NCBI GenBank assembly: GCA_014238905.1
Contig: JABAAE010000016.1
Location: 62,001-126,000, forward strand
Reading direction: 5' to 3'
Length of the DNA stretch: 64,000 nucleotides
Source of the DNA: Planctomycetota bacterium
GTDB lineage: Bacteria > Planctomycetota > Planctomycetia > Pirellulales > Pirellulaceae
Positions within the stretch are counted from its first letter, which is position 1; the number at the start of each line of letters is the position of its first letter. This document shows positions 45,203 through 53,463 of the stretch, piece after piece. The translations under genes and the position numbers were made by a program. The notes beneath the pieces were generated by a model, which saw only the letters and a program-made list of their open reading frames with translations, did no database searches and was not told where the DNA came from.

Positions 45203-45313
45203 AAGTTGGTGGCATCTCTGATCTCGGTGAGAACACACTCTCGTCGAGAATGTACTATAAAAAAAACACGTTCATTTTATTACTGACCGAAAACTTATCC
45301 AATTGACTGATCT

Positions 45314-46018
45314 ATGGAATTTATCGACTTACTAGTTTTTGCACAGGAATCCATCGAGGAAGGTACCCAGTTGTCGGGTCAGGAAAAACTTTTCCTGATT
45401 CTCGGCAATCTCATGTACGGTGCGTTGGCTTTGATCGCTTTATGGGGCTTTTTCTGTTGCGTGATGGTCTGGACGCGAGTTTCTCAAAAGAGGTTTAAGA
45501 ATGAGGAGGCTCAGGGCAACTTTTTGGATGCCGTCAATGAACCGCTGCAGCAAGGTGATTTTGATTCCGCAATTGCGGTTGCGGAGGGCGATCCCCGGGC
45601 GATGTGTCAGTTAACGGTTTTGGCGATTGAAAATCGGGCTCTGGGTTTCGAGAAAGTAAAATACCTCGTCTCTGATCGATTTCAAAGGGACGTTCTAGCC
45701 GATTTGGAATTCCGGCTGAGTTGGGTTAACACGGTGATCAAAAGTGCCCCCATGGTGGGCTTGCTTGGTACCGTCATGGGCATGATGGGTGCCTTTGCCA
45801 AACTGGCCACCATGGACGGCGTAGAGGCTAGTGTTCTGGCTCAGGATATTCAGTTTGCCCTGATTACGACCGCTTGCGGATTGGCGATTGCGATTCCATT
45901 GGTTTTGGCGACCGCGAGCATTAATATCCGGATTCGAAAAATGGAAGACGTCGTCACCGCCGGTATGAACCAGTTTTTTGAAATGTATCGAGAAGCGACA
46001 ACCAAACGGCCCGGCTGA
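45314..46018 (+). CDS. ExbB/TolQ/MotA-family proton channel
   Basis: Inner-membrane motor subunit that uses the proton motive force. Three TM helices: about 28-50, about 140-165 and 177-200. The family motif is VNTVIKSAPMVGLLGTVMGM followed by MMGAF, then the DIQFALITTACGLAIAIPLV pore helix with a Thr in the position of the pore-lining residues. The N-terminal part is in the periplasm or cytoplasm as in ExbB. Start ATG 45314. Next to ExbD at 46099. Confidence 0.93.
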   Translation: MEFIDLLVFAQESIEEGTQLSGQEKLFLILGNLMYGALALIALWGFFCCVMVWTRVSQKRFKNEEAQGNFLDAVNEPLQQGDFDSAIAVAEGDPRAMCQLTVLAIENRALGFEKVKYLVSDRFQRDVLADLEFRLSWVNTVIKSAPMVGLLGTVMGMMGAFAKLATMDGVEASVLAQDIQFALITTACGLAIAIPLVLATASINIRIRKMEDVVTAGMNQFFEMYREATTKRPG

Positions 46019-46098
46019 CTGGCAACGGTTTAAGTTGATTTTTGGTTTCCCAGGCTTGCGGGCTTGGTTTTGGTTCATCTAGACAACATTGAGATTTG

Positions 46099-46572
46099 AT
46101 GGATACACGAGTTGAAGTAAAACAGCGGAAGCAAGAAGACGCCGAATTGGATATTACTCCGATGATTGACGTCGTGTTTCTTCTGTTGGCATTTTTCGTT
46201 GTCGTCTCGAAGATGGATCCCAAGCCAGCGGTCGATTTGCCCATTGCCCGTTATGGCAAACCGGTTAACGAAAAAGAAGCGATTTCGCTGATTGTTCGTA
46301 GTACTGGTACCTTAGAATCGCCGGTGATCGTTTATGGTCGGATTCAAAATAACGTTGAGCTTTCCCTCGATCCAGAGGAGCAAAACCAGCAAATTACTGA
46401 CTTTGTGGCTGAGGAGTTTGCCAAAAAGCCAAATCTTACCGGTGTGATCATCAAGACTGAATCGGGTGTCAAATATCAAAATACAAACCGGGTTTTTTCG
46501 GCGATTAAAAAGGCCTTCGATGAGGGTGGTATCGAGAAACCGGTGTTGGTTGCTGTGGAGGAACCGCAGTGA
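46099..46572 (+). CDS. ExbD/TolR-family protein (first copy)
   Basis: A short cytoplasmic tail, then ELDITPMIDVVFLLLAFFVV, the single TM helix with the essential Asp of ExbD/TolR (MID), and a periplasmic domain of about 110 residues with the usual VKYQNTNRVFSAIKKA element. ATG 46099 is preferred to TTG 46096. Its stop overlaps the next start (GTGA, 46569-46572), so the two ExbD proteins are translationally coupled. Confidence 0.93.
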   Translation: MDTRVEVKQRKQEDAELDITPMIDVVFLLLAFFVVVSKMDPKPAVDLPIARYGKPVNEKEAISLIVRSTGTLESPVIVYGRIQNNVELSLDPEEQNQQITDFVAEEFAKKPNLTGVIIKTESGVKYQNTNRVFSAIKKAFDEGGIEKPVLVAVEEPQ

Positions 46573-47420
46573 GTTTTTCTTTTCAATGTCCTGTCTGTCG
46601 CTCGGTTCGTACGGCCGCTGAAAATTTGTTTGGCAAGCGGGTCCGTTGCGTCGATTGTGACAATTTTGTGATCGTTGACGACTCGACCCTTGTTGACCCT
46701 CAACATGATACGGTTGGGCAATTGTTGGACTCTCAGAGTGGGGATGACCTGATTCGGAATTCTGACAAACTGGATTCAATGGAATCCACGAGCGAGACTG
46801 CTGTTATATCTTCACAGAAAGATCAGCCGCAGTCGTCAGGTCAGGTTCCTGCAGCGGACGATTCCGGCGGCGGATCGGTTCGATCTGCCTGGCGGGCGGA
46901 ATCTGCCGAAGGTGGTTTTGATGGGTCCAACGGAAATCCTCCAACAGGGACGGATGCTGAAGAATTTGAAGCATTCGAAATGACGAAAAAAGGAAAACGA
47001 GCCGAAGATGAAATGGACATGACACCGATGGTGGATGTCGTGTTTTTGCTTTTGATTTTTTTCATGGTCACGGCCTCCTTTACGCTGCAGAAGTCAATGG
47101 ACTTGCCGACCAAAACTCAAGACGAACCAAGTCCCAATGTTGTGGTTGATTTTGAGGACAACCCGGAGTACGTCTCGGTTTTTGTGTCGGAGAACAACGA
47201 GTTTCGGGTCAGGACTTCGGAGTACGATTGGGAGGACGCACCCAATCGCCATGAACTCAATGTGAAGCTCCGAGATGCCAAAGAGGCGGTGTCCAAGCCA
47301 GAAAAGATGCTGATCATGGCTCACGCTGAGTGCATGCATGAATCAGTCGTTCAGGCCATGGATATCGGAATCGAACACGAATACAAAATTCAGGTGATCA
47401 TGACGGAGGAGTCGTTTTAA
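46569..47420 (+). CDS. Zinc-ribbon-ExbD fusion (second ExbD)
   Basis: Start GTG 46569. Residues 5-40 are a zinc ribbon (CPVC at 8-11, CVDC at 28-31), followed by a polar region rich in Ser, Gly, Asp and Gln, then the ExbD TM EMDMTPMVDVVFLLLIFFMV (about 150-170) with the conserved Asp, and a periplasmic domain. A cytoplasmic zinc ribbon on an ExbD is unusual; in ordinary ExbD proteins the tail is about 20 residues. It may sense or couple to a cytoplasmic partner; that is inference. Confidence 0.9.
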   Translation: MSFSFQCPVCRSVRTAAENLFGKRVRCVDCDNFVIVDDSTLVDPQHDTVGQLLDSQSGDDLIRNSDKLDSMESTSETAVISSQKDQPQSSGQVPAADDSGGGSVRSAWRAESAEGGFDGSNGNPPTGTDAEEFEAFEMTKKGKRAEDEMDMTPMVDVVFLLLIFFMVTASFTLQKSMDLPTKTQDEPSPNVVVDFEDNPEYVSVFVSENNEFRVRTSEYDWEDAPNRHELNVKLRDAKEAVSKPEKMLIMAHAECMHESVVQAMDIGIEHEYKIQVIMTEESF

Positions 47421-47533
47421 TGGTATTCCAAAGAGGTTTTCTTTAAATCCCTTTGGAATGCCAGTCCAGGCGGAATTCCGATCAAGATCAGCTCGCTACA
47501 AGATCATCAATTGAATTAAAATCAGGATTACGA

Positions 47534-50500
47534 ATGTCAGCACAGATATTCATTGACAAACTCGAAGCATCTAATCTCCTCGATGATGAGGTGATTGGAA
47601 AGTTGAGAAGAAAAATTTCCAAGCCGGGCAAGGTTCCACCAGCGAAAGCCGTAGCCAATTACTGTTTGGAAAAGGGATTCTTAACCGAATCGCAAGCAAC
47701 TAAAATTTTAGAAAATGTTGCTCGCGATGTGGAGCGGCTCCGCGCTTCATCCTCCCAAACGCTGGATGTCGTCCAGGACGACCTTGGCGGGACCATGCTC
47801 ACTGCGGACGATCTCGTTGGCGAAAATGAATCAGCGTCTCAGGCGGTCCAACCAGTGGAACCAATTGTCGATCTGTCGGCGAACGTATCAACAACCGCTC
47901 CGGTAGAGGTGGTGGAGCAGATTGCCGACCCTTTTGCCCTCAATGCCGGGGACGGTAACCCGTACGACGGAGGTTCGGCAACCAACGGCGGATTAACCGA
48001 GGAGACGGAAAAAAAAGAGGCGAAAAAGTTTGAGGGTAAAAGAAAACACGAACAGAGTTTTGAATCCCGCTGGGTGATTGTCGGTTCGTTCCTTTTGGTT
48101 TTTCTGTTGTTGGCGGGTTGGTTTTTCTTTGTTGTTTTGGCAAAGAGCAGCTCTGACGATGTCTGGCGTGAGGCGGAGGAAAAATTCTCCTCTGAGAGTT
48201 ATCCATCGGCTGTCGAAGTGTATAAGAGTTTTATTAAAAACTACAAAGGTGATCCCAACAGCCCGTACGCCCACGTTAAGTACCGTGTGGCGGAGATGAA
48301 AATAGCAGCTTCAGGGAAAGATGTTGAAAACACCATTAAAGTTTTCAAATCAAACGTGGACGACATCACTCTGTTGATGGCCGATCAAATCGAGGATCGT
48401 CCCTTCGAAGAGGAAATTCGGGCGATGATAGCCTACGATACCGTAATCGCCGCTCAAAAGACGGCCAAGGCAGCAGCCAATAAGACCACTGTCAAAGAAA
48501 AAGAGGAAGCGGTTGAGAAATTAAAAAAGATGATGGAGCTGGTTGATAAAGGGGGATTCGTTCCTCGCTCGGAGAAAGAAAAACCGGCAATTTCGTCAAT
48601 CATCGAGGCGACGCAGGCAACTTTGCACAATGTGGAAAACGCCATTGTGAAGGAGAATGATACAACCTTATCCATTCTGGATATTGAGGACAAAATAGAG
48701 GCTGGGCAGACAGACGATGCTTTCGACGTATTCGATGACCTGGTGACCAAGCATCCCGCCGCAGCGGCTGATGAACGAGTGATCAACGTTGTGCAATTGA
48801 TTTCCAAAAAAGAAAAATCCCTGGTGACGATGCTGAATCCCGAGGTGGTTAAATTTGAAGACGTTCAGGTATCCGAGTCTCCATCGTTCATCAACCGGGT
48901 CACGATTCCGACATTGACCTCCGGGTCGGTCAAAGGATTGCAGGGGGAAGTGGCGGCCGTCCTGGCATCTGGTTCGGTTTACGGCGTCGACATCTCGTCA
49001 GGTAAAATGCTTTGGCGGCACTTTGTAGGTTATGAAACGGTCATCCAGCCGGTGTGGCTCGAAGATCCCAAAAGAGTTCTTCTGGCGGACCAGAAAAATG
49101 ACCGGTTGATGCTGGTGGAACCGGATACCGGAAAAACGGTTTGGCACAAAGATATTGGGGAGGATTTCTTAGCGCCGGCGATTTCGCGGAGCAAAATTTT
49201 TCTATCGATGAAAAGTGGAAAAGTCGCTCGCATGGATTCGGAAACGGGCAAGATATCGGCGATGGTTCAGTTGCCGCAGCGACTAACGGTGCCGGTGACT
49301 CCAAATAACAGCGGCAACATTCTCTATCAGGTCGGCGGGCATCTGAATCTATATGTTCTCAGCGTCAGTCTTTCGGACATTTCGTGTGTTCAGGCGTTCT
49401 ATGTCGGTCATGCCCAAGGAGCGGTTCGGGCGCCACCGGTGTTGTTGCAGGACGTGCTGATCCTGCCGGTCAACACGACACCGATGTCGTGCGAATTGAA
49501 AATTCTCGTCAACGAAGAGGACTCGATGGAGTTGACCATCGGGGGCCCCGAAGTTGAGCTCAAGGGAATGATTACCAAACCGATGCAAATTTATGGAAAC
49601 TATCTGGTGACCATGACGCCCAATGGTGAAATGCAAGTTTTTGAGATCGACGCTCGGGAAGATGAGTTTGAATTGGCCAAGGTCGCCGCGGAGTCGCTCA
49701 ACTTGCCGATGGACCGCGAAGTTTACATGGCGGTGCGTGATGGGAAAATCTGGGTGGGGACCAAGGGGATTGTTCAGTTCAGTGTGATTCGGACCAAGCA
49801 GGAATTAAAGGATCAATCGGTCGCGGATAACGCCGACTTTTTTGTAGGTGAAATGATTCCCTACGAGGAATTGTTGGTCCATGTTCGGCGGCGGGCGGGT
49901 TCGGACATGACGTCGATCACCGGCGTTAATCCAGTTTCCCTGTCAGAAATTTGGCGGCTCGATTTGGGTGGTGAGTTGGCGGGGCCACCGCTGGTGAATA
50001 ATGACGATGTCGTTGCCGTGAATTCTCAAGGTGATTTTTTCAAACTCGACGCGTTAACCATCGATGCCGGGGTTAGTCATTCCCCGGTTTACCGGGCAAG
50101 TAAAACCCAGCAAAACCTCGTTTTTACCCGTTCAGTCTATTTTGGTGACGGGAGCGCGTTTCTCATGGGACCGATTGACAGAAAGGATTCGATCTCATTT
50201 GTTCCTGAAAACACGACGTTACCGCTGAGCCTTTCTGAGCTCGACGTTGCGGATCTGAACGTCACCAGCGATCCCGTCCGGTTTCGAGATGGAGTATTGA
50301 TTGGCTTAAGCAACGGTGAAGTCCGCCATGTGAAACCTCGCTCTATTCAGGATGATGCGGTCTTCGTTCCCAAATCCGATGTTGGGGTAGAGTTTTATTG
50401 GCAGCGTCCCTGTGTTTTGACGCCAGACACGTTTGCCATCGCCAACCATGACGGACGGATGTTCATTGTGAAATACGTTGCCGATGGCGAAACGCCCTAC

Positions 50501-51001
50501 ATGGTCCAGATGGTGGAATCAAAGTCAGCGCGGCGGATTATTGGTCCGCTTGTCAAAAATGGTGATTTGATTTACGCCTTGGGTGACGGACCCGATGGGA
50601 ACGATCTGTTGGCGTTCAATGCCGTTGATCTGAAAATGAAAGCTAGTTTCCCTCTCGGTGGAGTTTCTACCTGGGGCCCTGAAACGCTTGGTAAATGGAC
50701 CTACGCGACCCAGGCCGATGGGACCTTGGTGGCGTTTGGAACCGGGCCAATGCCCGAATTTGAAATCAAACTACCGGACGGCCGAGCGGTCGGACGGCCC
50801 CTGCAATGGAAAGAAAAAACCATTGTGACTTTGCGGGATGGGAAAATAGCGGTTTTCGATGCCAACCAGCCAACTGACGGTGCTGTGATCATTGATTCGC
50901 ACCAACCGTTGTCTGGTCAATCGTCCATCTCGGGCAACCGTTTGTTTGTCGCTTCGACAGACGGTTCGATAGGTGTTTTTGATCTCTCGTTGGTTAAATA
51001 A
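47534..51001 (+). CDS. TM protein with kinase-type N-terminal module, TPR-like domain and PQQ-type propeller
   Basis: ATG 47534 (AGGA 7 nt upstream) is chosen over the open TTG 47453. Residues 1-60 are the same helical module as in the kinase at 2580 (FIDKLEASNLLDD ... EKGFLTESQATKI). After an acidic linker, one TM helix lies at about 183-205 (WVIVGSFLLVFLLLAGWFFF). Outside: TPR-like helices (SYPSAVEVYKSFIKNYKG) and then PQQ-like beta-propeller blades (VYGVDISSGKMLWRH, LMLVEPDTGKTVWHKD, VARMDSETGKISAMV). No kinase domain. Its stop codon lies in a duplicated 15-bp unit. Confidence 0.85.
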   Translation: MSAQIFIDKLEASNLLDDEVIGKLRRKISKPGKVPPAKAVANYCLEKGFLTESQATKILENVARDVERLRASSSQTLDVVQDDLGGTMLTADDLVGENESASQAVQPVEPIVDLSANVSTTAPVEVVEQIADPFALNAGDGNPYDGGSATNGGLTEETEKKEAKKFEGKRKHEQSFESRWVIVGSFLLVFLLLAGWFFFVVLAKSSSDDVWREAEEKFSSESYPSAVEVYKSFIKNYKGDPNSPYAHVKYRVAEMKIAASGKDVENTIKVFKSNVDDITLLMADQIEDRPFEEEIRAMIAYDTVIAAQKTAKAAANKTTVKEKEEAVEKLKKMMELVDKGGFVPRSEKEKPAISSIIEATQATLHNVENAIVKENDTTLSILDIEDKIEAGQTDDAFDVFDDLVTKHPAAAADERVINVVQLISKKEKSLVTMLNPEVVKFEDVQVSESPSFINRVTIPTLTSGSVKGLQGEVAAVLASGSVYGVDISSGKMLWRHFVGYETVIQPVWLEDPKRVLLADQKNDRLMLVEPDTGKTVWHKDIGEDFLAPAISRSKIFLSMKSGKVARMDSETGKISAMVQLPQRLTVPVTPNNSGNILYQVGGHLNLYVLSVSLSDISCVQAFYVGHAQGAVRAPPVLLQDVLILPVNTTPMSCELKILVNEEDSMELTIGGPEVELKGMITKPMQIYGNYLVTMTPNGEMQVFEIDAREDEFELAKVAAESLNLPMDREVYMAVRDGKIWVGTKGIVQFSVIRTKQELKDQSVADNADFFVGEMIPYEELLVHVRRRAGSDMTSITGVNPVSLSEIWRLDLGGELAGPPLVNNDDVVAVNSQGDFFKLDALTIDAGVSHSPVYRASKTQQNLVFTRSVYFGDGSAFLMGPIDRKDSISFVPENTTLPLSLSELDVADLNVTSDPVRFRDGVLIGLSNGEVRHVKPRSIQDDAVFVPKSDVGVEFYWQRPCVLTPDTFAIANHDGRMFIVKYVADGETPYMVQMVESKSARRIIGPLVKNGDLIYALGDGPDGNDLLAFNAVDLKMKASFPLGGVSTWGPETLGKWTYATQADGTLVAFGTGPMPEFEIKLPDGRAVGRPLQWKEKTIVTLRDGKIAVFDANQPTDGAVIIDSHQPLSGQSSISGNRLFVASTDGSIGVFDLSLVK

Positions 51002-51016
51002 TCGCTGGTTAAATAA
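50987..51016 (+). repeat. 15-bp tandem duplication including a stop codon
   Basis: Two copies of TCG(T/C)TGGTTAAATAA. The first holds the last codons and stop of the propeller gene; the second is the leader of the next gene, whose ATG is 1 bp later. Confidence 0.9.
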
Positions 51017-51017
51017 T

Positions 51018-53459
51018 ATGAAAAGACAAAAGAGAAAAACCAGTCCCCCAACGGTGATAAGGATTTTTGCCTGCTTGGCAATTTTCGTTGTCCTGTTCCA
51101 TCATCAGTCAGGATACGGGCACGTGCCGCTGGTGGTTCAAGACGAAGAAGAGGAGAAAACAGAATCGGAAAAGGATTTGATCGAGAGACGGCCCTTTGAT
51201 CGGATTGTCCTCGATAAAAGAAACAAAGACACGGTCCTTGAGGTGGAAGAATTAAATTCCAAATCGAGTCTTCTTCCCTCCAGTCACCAACCGACTGAAA
51301 TGCTTCAATTTCAGCTCCTTTGGGATTCTGTGAATTGGTACCAGGTTCCGTGGCGGCATGTTGTTAAGGTGGAGACCTACGCTGAAATTCTTCTGGGCGA
51401 AGTTCGAAAAAAGCTGGATGATAAATCAGCAAATAAACGGGAAGAAAATTTGGCCTTGGCTTTCCGTTTGCTGGACCGCGTGGTGGGTAATCCCAAGTAC
51501 AGGAACAACCGGCGGGTGCAGGAGTATTTGCGGGAATACCTGTATGAAGATGCGCGTTATGCATTTCAGCGGGACCAGTTAACCGAGGCTTGGACCGCGC
51601 TGGATGAACTGTTTTTCCTTGCTCGGGACTATCGACCGCGAGTCGAGGACCTGACCGTTGTTTCGATGCTCTCTGACTTGATCAGCAAGCGTATGGGGAA
51701 AATGGTCCAGGATCGAAATTATCGAGCGGCTGAGTCTCTGATGAAGTCGATTCGGGAAAAATATGGTAGCACTCAGGAAAAAGTCATTGCGAAATGGCAG
51801 GCACAGATTATTGCCGATGCGGAGGCTGCCAAGCAGGAATCGATACAATATTTTAAGGAGAAAAATGGCCGCCGTGTTCATGGTGCGGTTCGCAAAATGC
51901 TTAACATCTATCCGCAAATTGAGGGCGGGCAAGCGATGTTTAAAAAAGTGCTGGAAGAGTTTCCGCTCGTTTTTATTGGGGTAACAGACAAAGCTGAACT
52001 AGGTAATCCAAGTAGCATGTTGTCCTGGGCAGAGCGAAGGAAAGGCCGCTTGTACTATCGAGGGATTGTTGAATATCAGCAGCAGGGACAGGACGGTGGC
52101 ATCTATCGGTTTCCGCATGGCGATATCGAGGTGGCCGGAGACTGGAAGTCCATGCAGTTCGTTTTTAGAAACGACAAAGGGGAAATGGCGATTCCGCCCC
52201 TCAATGCCTACACGCTTCGAAAACGACTGTTGGATCTGGCGGACGTTGACAAACCAGATTATTCGCCGGTTTGGGCCGAGTTGATCAAATCCACCTACGC
52301 CCAAAATCCAAAGGTGTTAACGGTCGAGCTAACGCAGGCCCATGTACGCCCTGAAGCTCTATTGCAAATTAATTATAAGCCATTTGATCCTGCCAGCCCT
52401 CCCCAACCGGACTCCTTTTATGTTCCAGTAGCCTCTGCCGAGAGCGAGGACGTTTATCGACCCAATCCCGCTTACAAAGAACTGCAAAATGTTGAATTGC
52501 CGGATTTGGTTGAGATCTTTTACCCCAATGCCACTGAGCAGACCGACGCGTTGCTGCGTGGGGATATCGATGTGATTGACAGGGTTTTTCCCGCGGACAT
52601 CAGGAGATTAAAAAAGAACGACGAAATTGAGATCAAACCTTATACGATACCCACGATTCACGTTCTGATTCCTAATCAGCGTACAAGGCATATGAAGTCG
52701 ACCATTTTTCGAACTGCGATCCTGTACGGAATTAATCGGTCGAAGATTCTCTTCAGCGGTATCCTGGGAGAGCAGCGTCCAACGGGATTCAAAATCATCA
52801 GTGGTCCGGTGCCTTATGGAGTAACCGAAAGCGACCCTATCGGCTACGGCTATAATCCTCGATTGGAACCACTGGTCGCCGATGCCCGGATCGGTCTGGT
52901 TCAGGCGACCGTTAGTGATGATCAAATCAAGATGTTTTTGAAGAATCAGAATAAAGAAAGTGAATTCAAACCTTTAAAAGATATGGTATTCAAGCTTTGT
53001 TATCCGGCTAACGATCTGGCGCGGGCTGCCTGTGCATCCATTAAACTGGATCTCGAGGTGGTTGGTATCCAGACGGTCCTCGAAGAGTTGCCGGTAGGCC
53101 AGACGTATCCTGCGGACGAGGACTTCGATTTGCTGTATTCGGAAATTACGATGCAGGAACCTCTACTGGACGTTCGGAAGATTCTTGCCGCCGAGGGGGT
53201 CGCAAAAACGGATAACGACGCGATCAACCAGGCAATACGGTTTCTGGATACCGCCAAAAACTGGCGTGATGCAGGCCCACGGCTTCATGAGCTTCATAAT
53301 CTTTGCTATCACAATTCGGTTGTCCTCCCGTTATGGCAGGTGGTTGAACATTATGCATACCGAAAAAATCTGAGCGGCGTTGGAAAGAAAATTAATACGC
53401 TTTATAAAAATGTCGCTGACTGGAGGATTTCAACGGGTGACGAGGGAAAGGAAAATTGA
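51018..53459 (+). CDS. SBP_bac_5-like protein without a permease, helical N-terminal half
   Basis: ATG 51018 follows the previous stop by 16 bp. Signal/TM segment about 15-35. Residues about 100-330 are helical TPR-like. From about 480 the sequence matches an oligopeptide-binding (DppA/OppA-type, SBP_bac_5) protein: TDALLRGDIDVIDRVFPAD, FRTAILYGINRSKILFSG and ASIKLDLEVVGIQTVLEELP. No DppBCDF-type permease or ATPase is in the window, so it probably does not serve a normal ABC importer. It may be a periplasmic ligand-binding or scaffolding part of the ExbB/ExbD machine. Confidence 0.8.
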   Translation: MKRQKRKTSPPTVIRIFACLAIFVVLFHHQSGYGHVPLVVQDEEEEKTESEKDLIERRPFDRIVLDKRNKDTVLEVEELNSKSSLLPSSHQPTEMLQFQLLWDSVNWYQVPWRHVVKVETYAEILLGEVRKKLDDKSANKREENLALAFRLLDRVVGNPKYRNNRRVQEYLREYLYEDARYAFQRDQLTEAWTALDELFFLARDYRPRVEDLTVVSMLSDLISKRMGKMVQDRNYRAAESLMKSIREKYGSTQEKVIAKWQAQIIADAEAAKQESIQYFKEKNGRRVHGAVRKMLNIYPQIEGGQAMFKKVLEEFPLVFIGVTDKAELGNPSSMLSWAERRKGRLYYRGIVEYQQQGQDGGIYRFPHGDIEVAGDWKSMQFVFRNDKGEMAIPPLNAYTLRKRLLDLADVDKPDYSPVWAELIKSTYAQNPKVLTVELTQAHVRPEALLQINYKPFDPASPPQPDSFYVPVASAESEDVYRPNPAYKELQNVELPDLVEIFYPNATEQTDALLRGDIDVIDRVFPADIRRLKKNDEIEIKPYTIPTIHVLIPNQRTRHMKSTIFRTAILYGINRSKILFSGILGEQRPTGFKIISGPVPYGVTESDPIGYGYNPRLEPLVADARIGLVQATVSDDQIKMFLKNQNKESEFKPLKDMVFKLCYPANDLARAACASIKLDLEVVGIQTVLEELPVGQTYPADEDFDLLYSEITMQEPLLDVRKILAAEGVAKTDNDAINQAIRFLDTAKNWRDAGPRLHELHNLCYHNSVVLPLWQVVEHYAYRKNLSGVGKKINTLYKNVADWRISTGDEGKEN

Positions 53460-53463
53460 CTGA

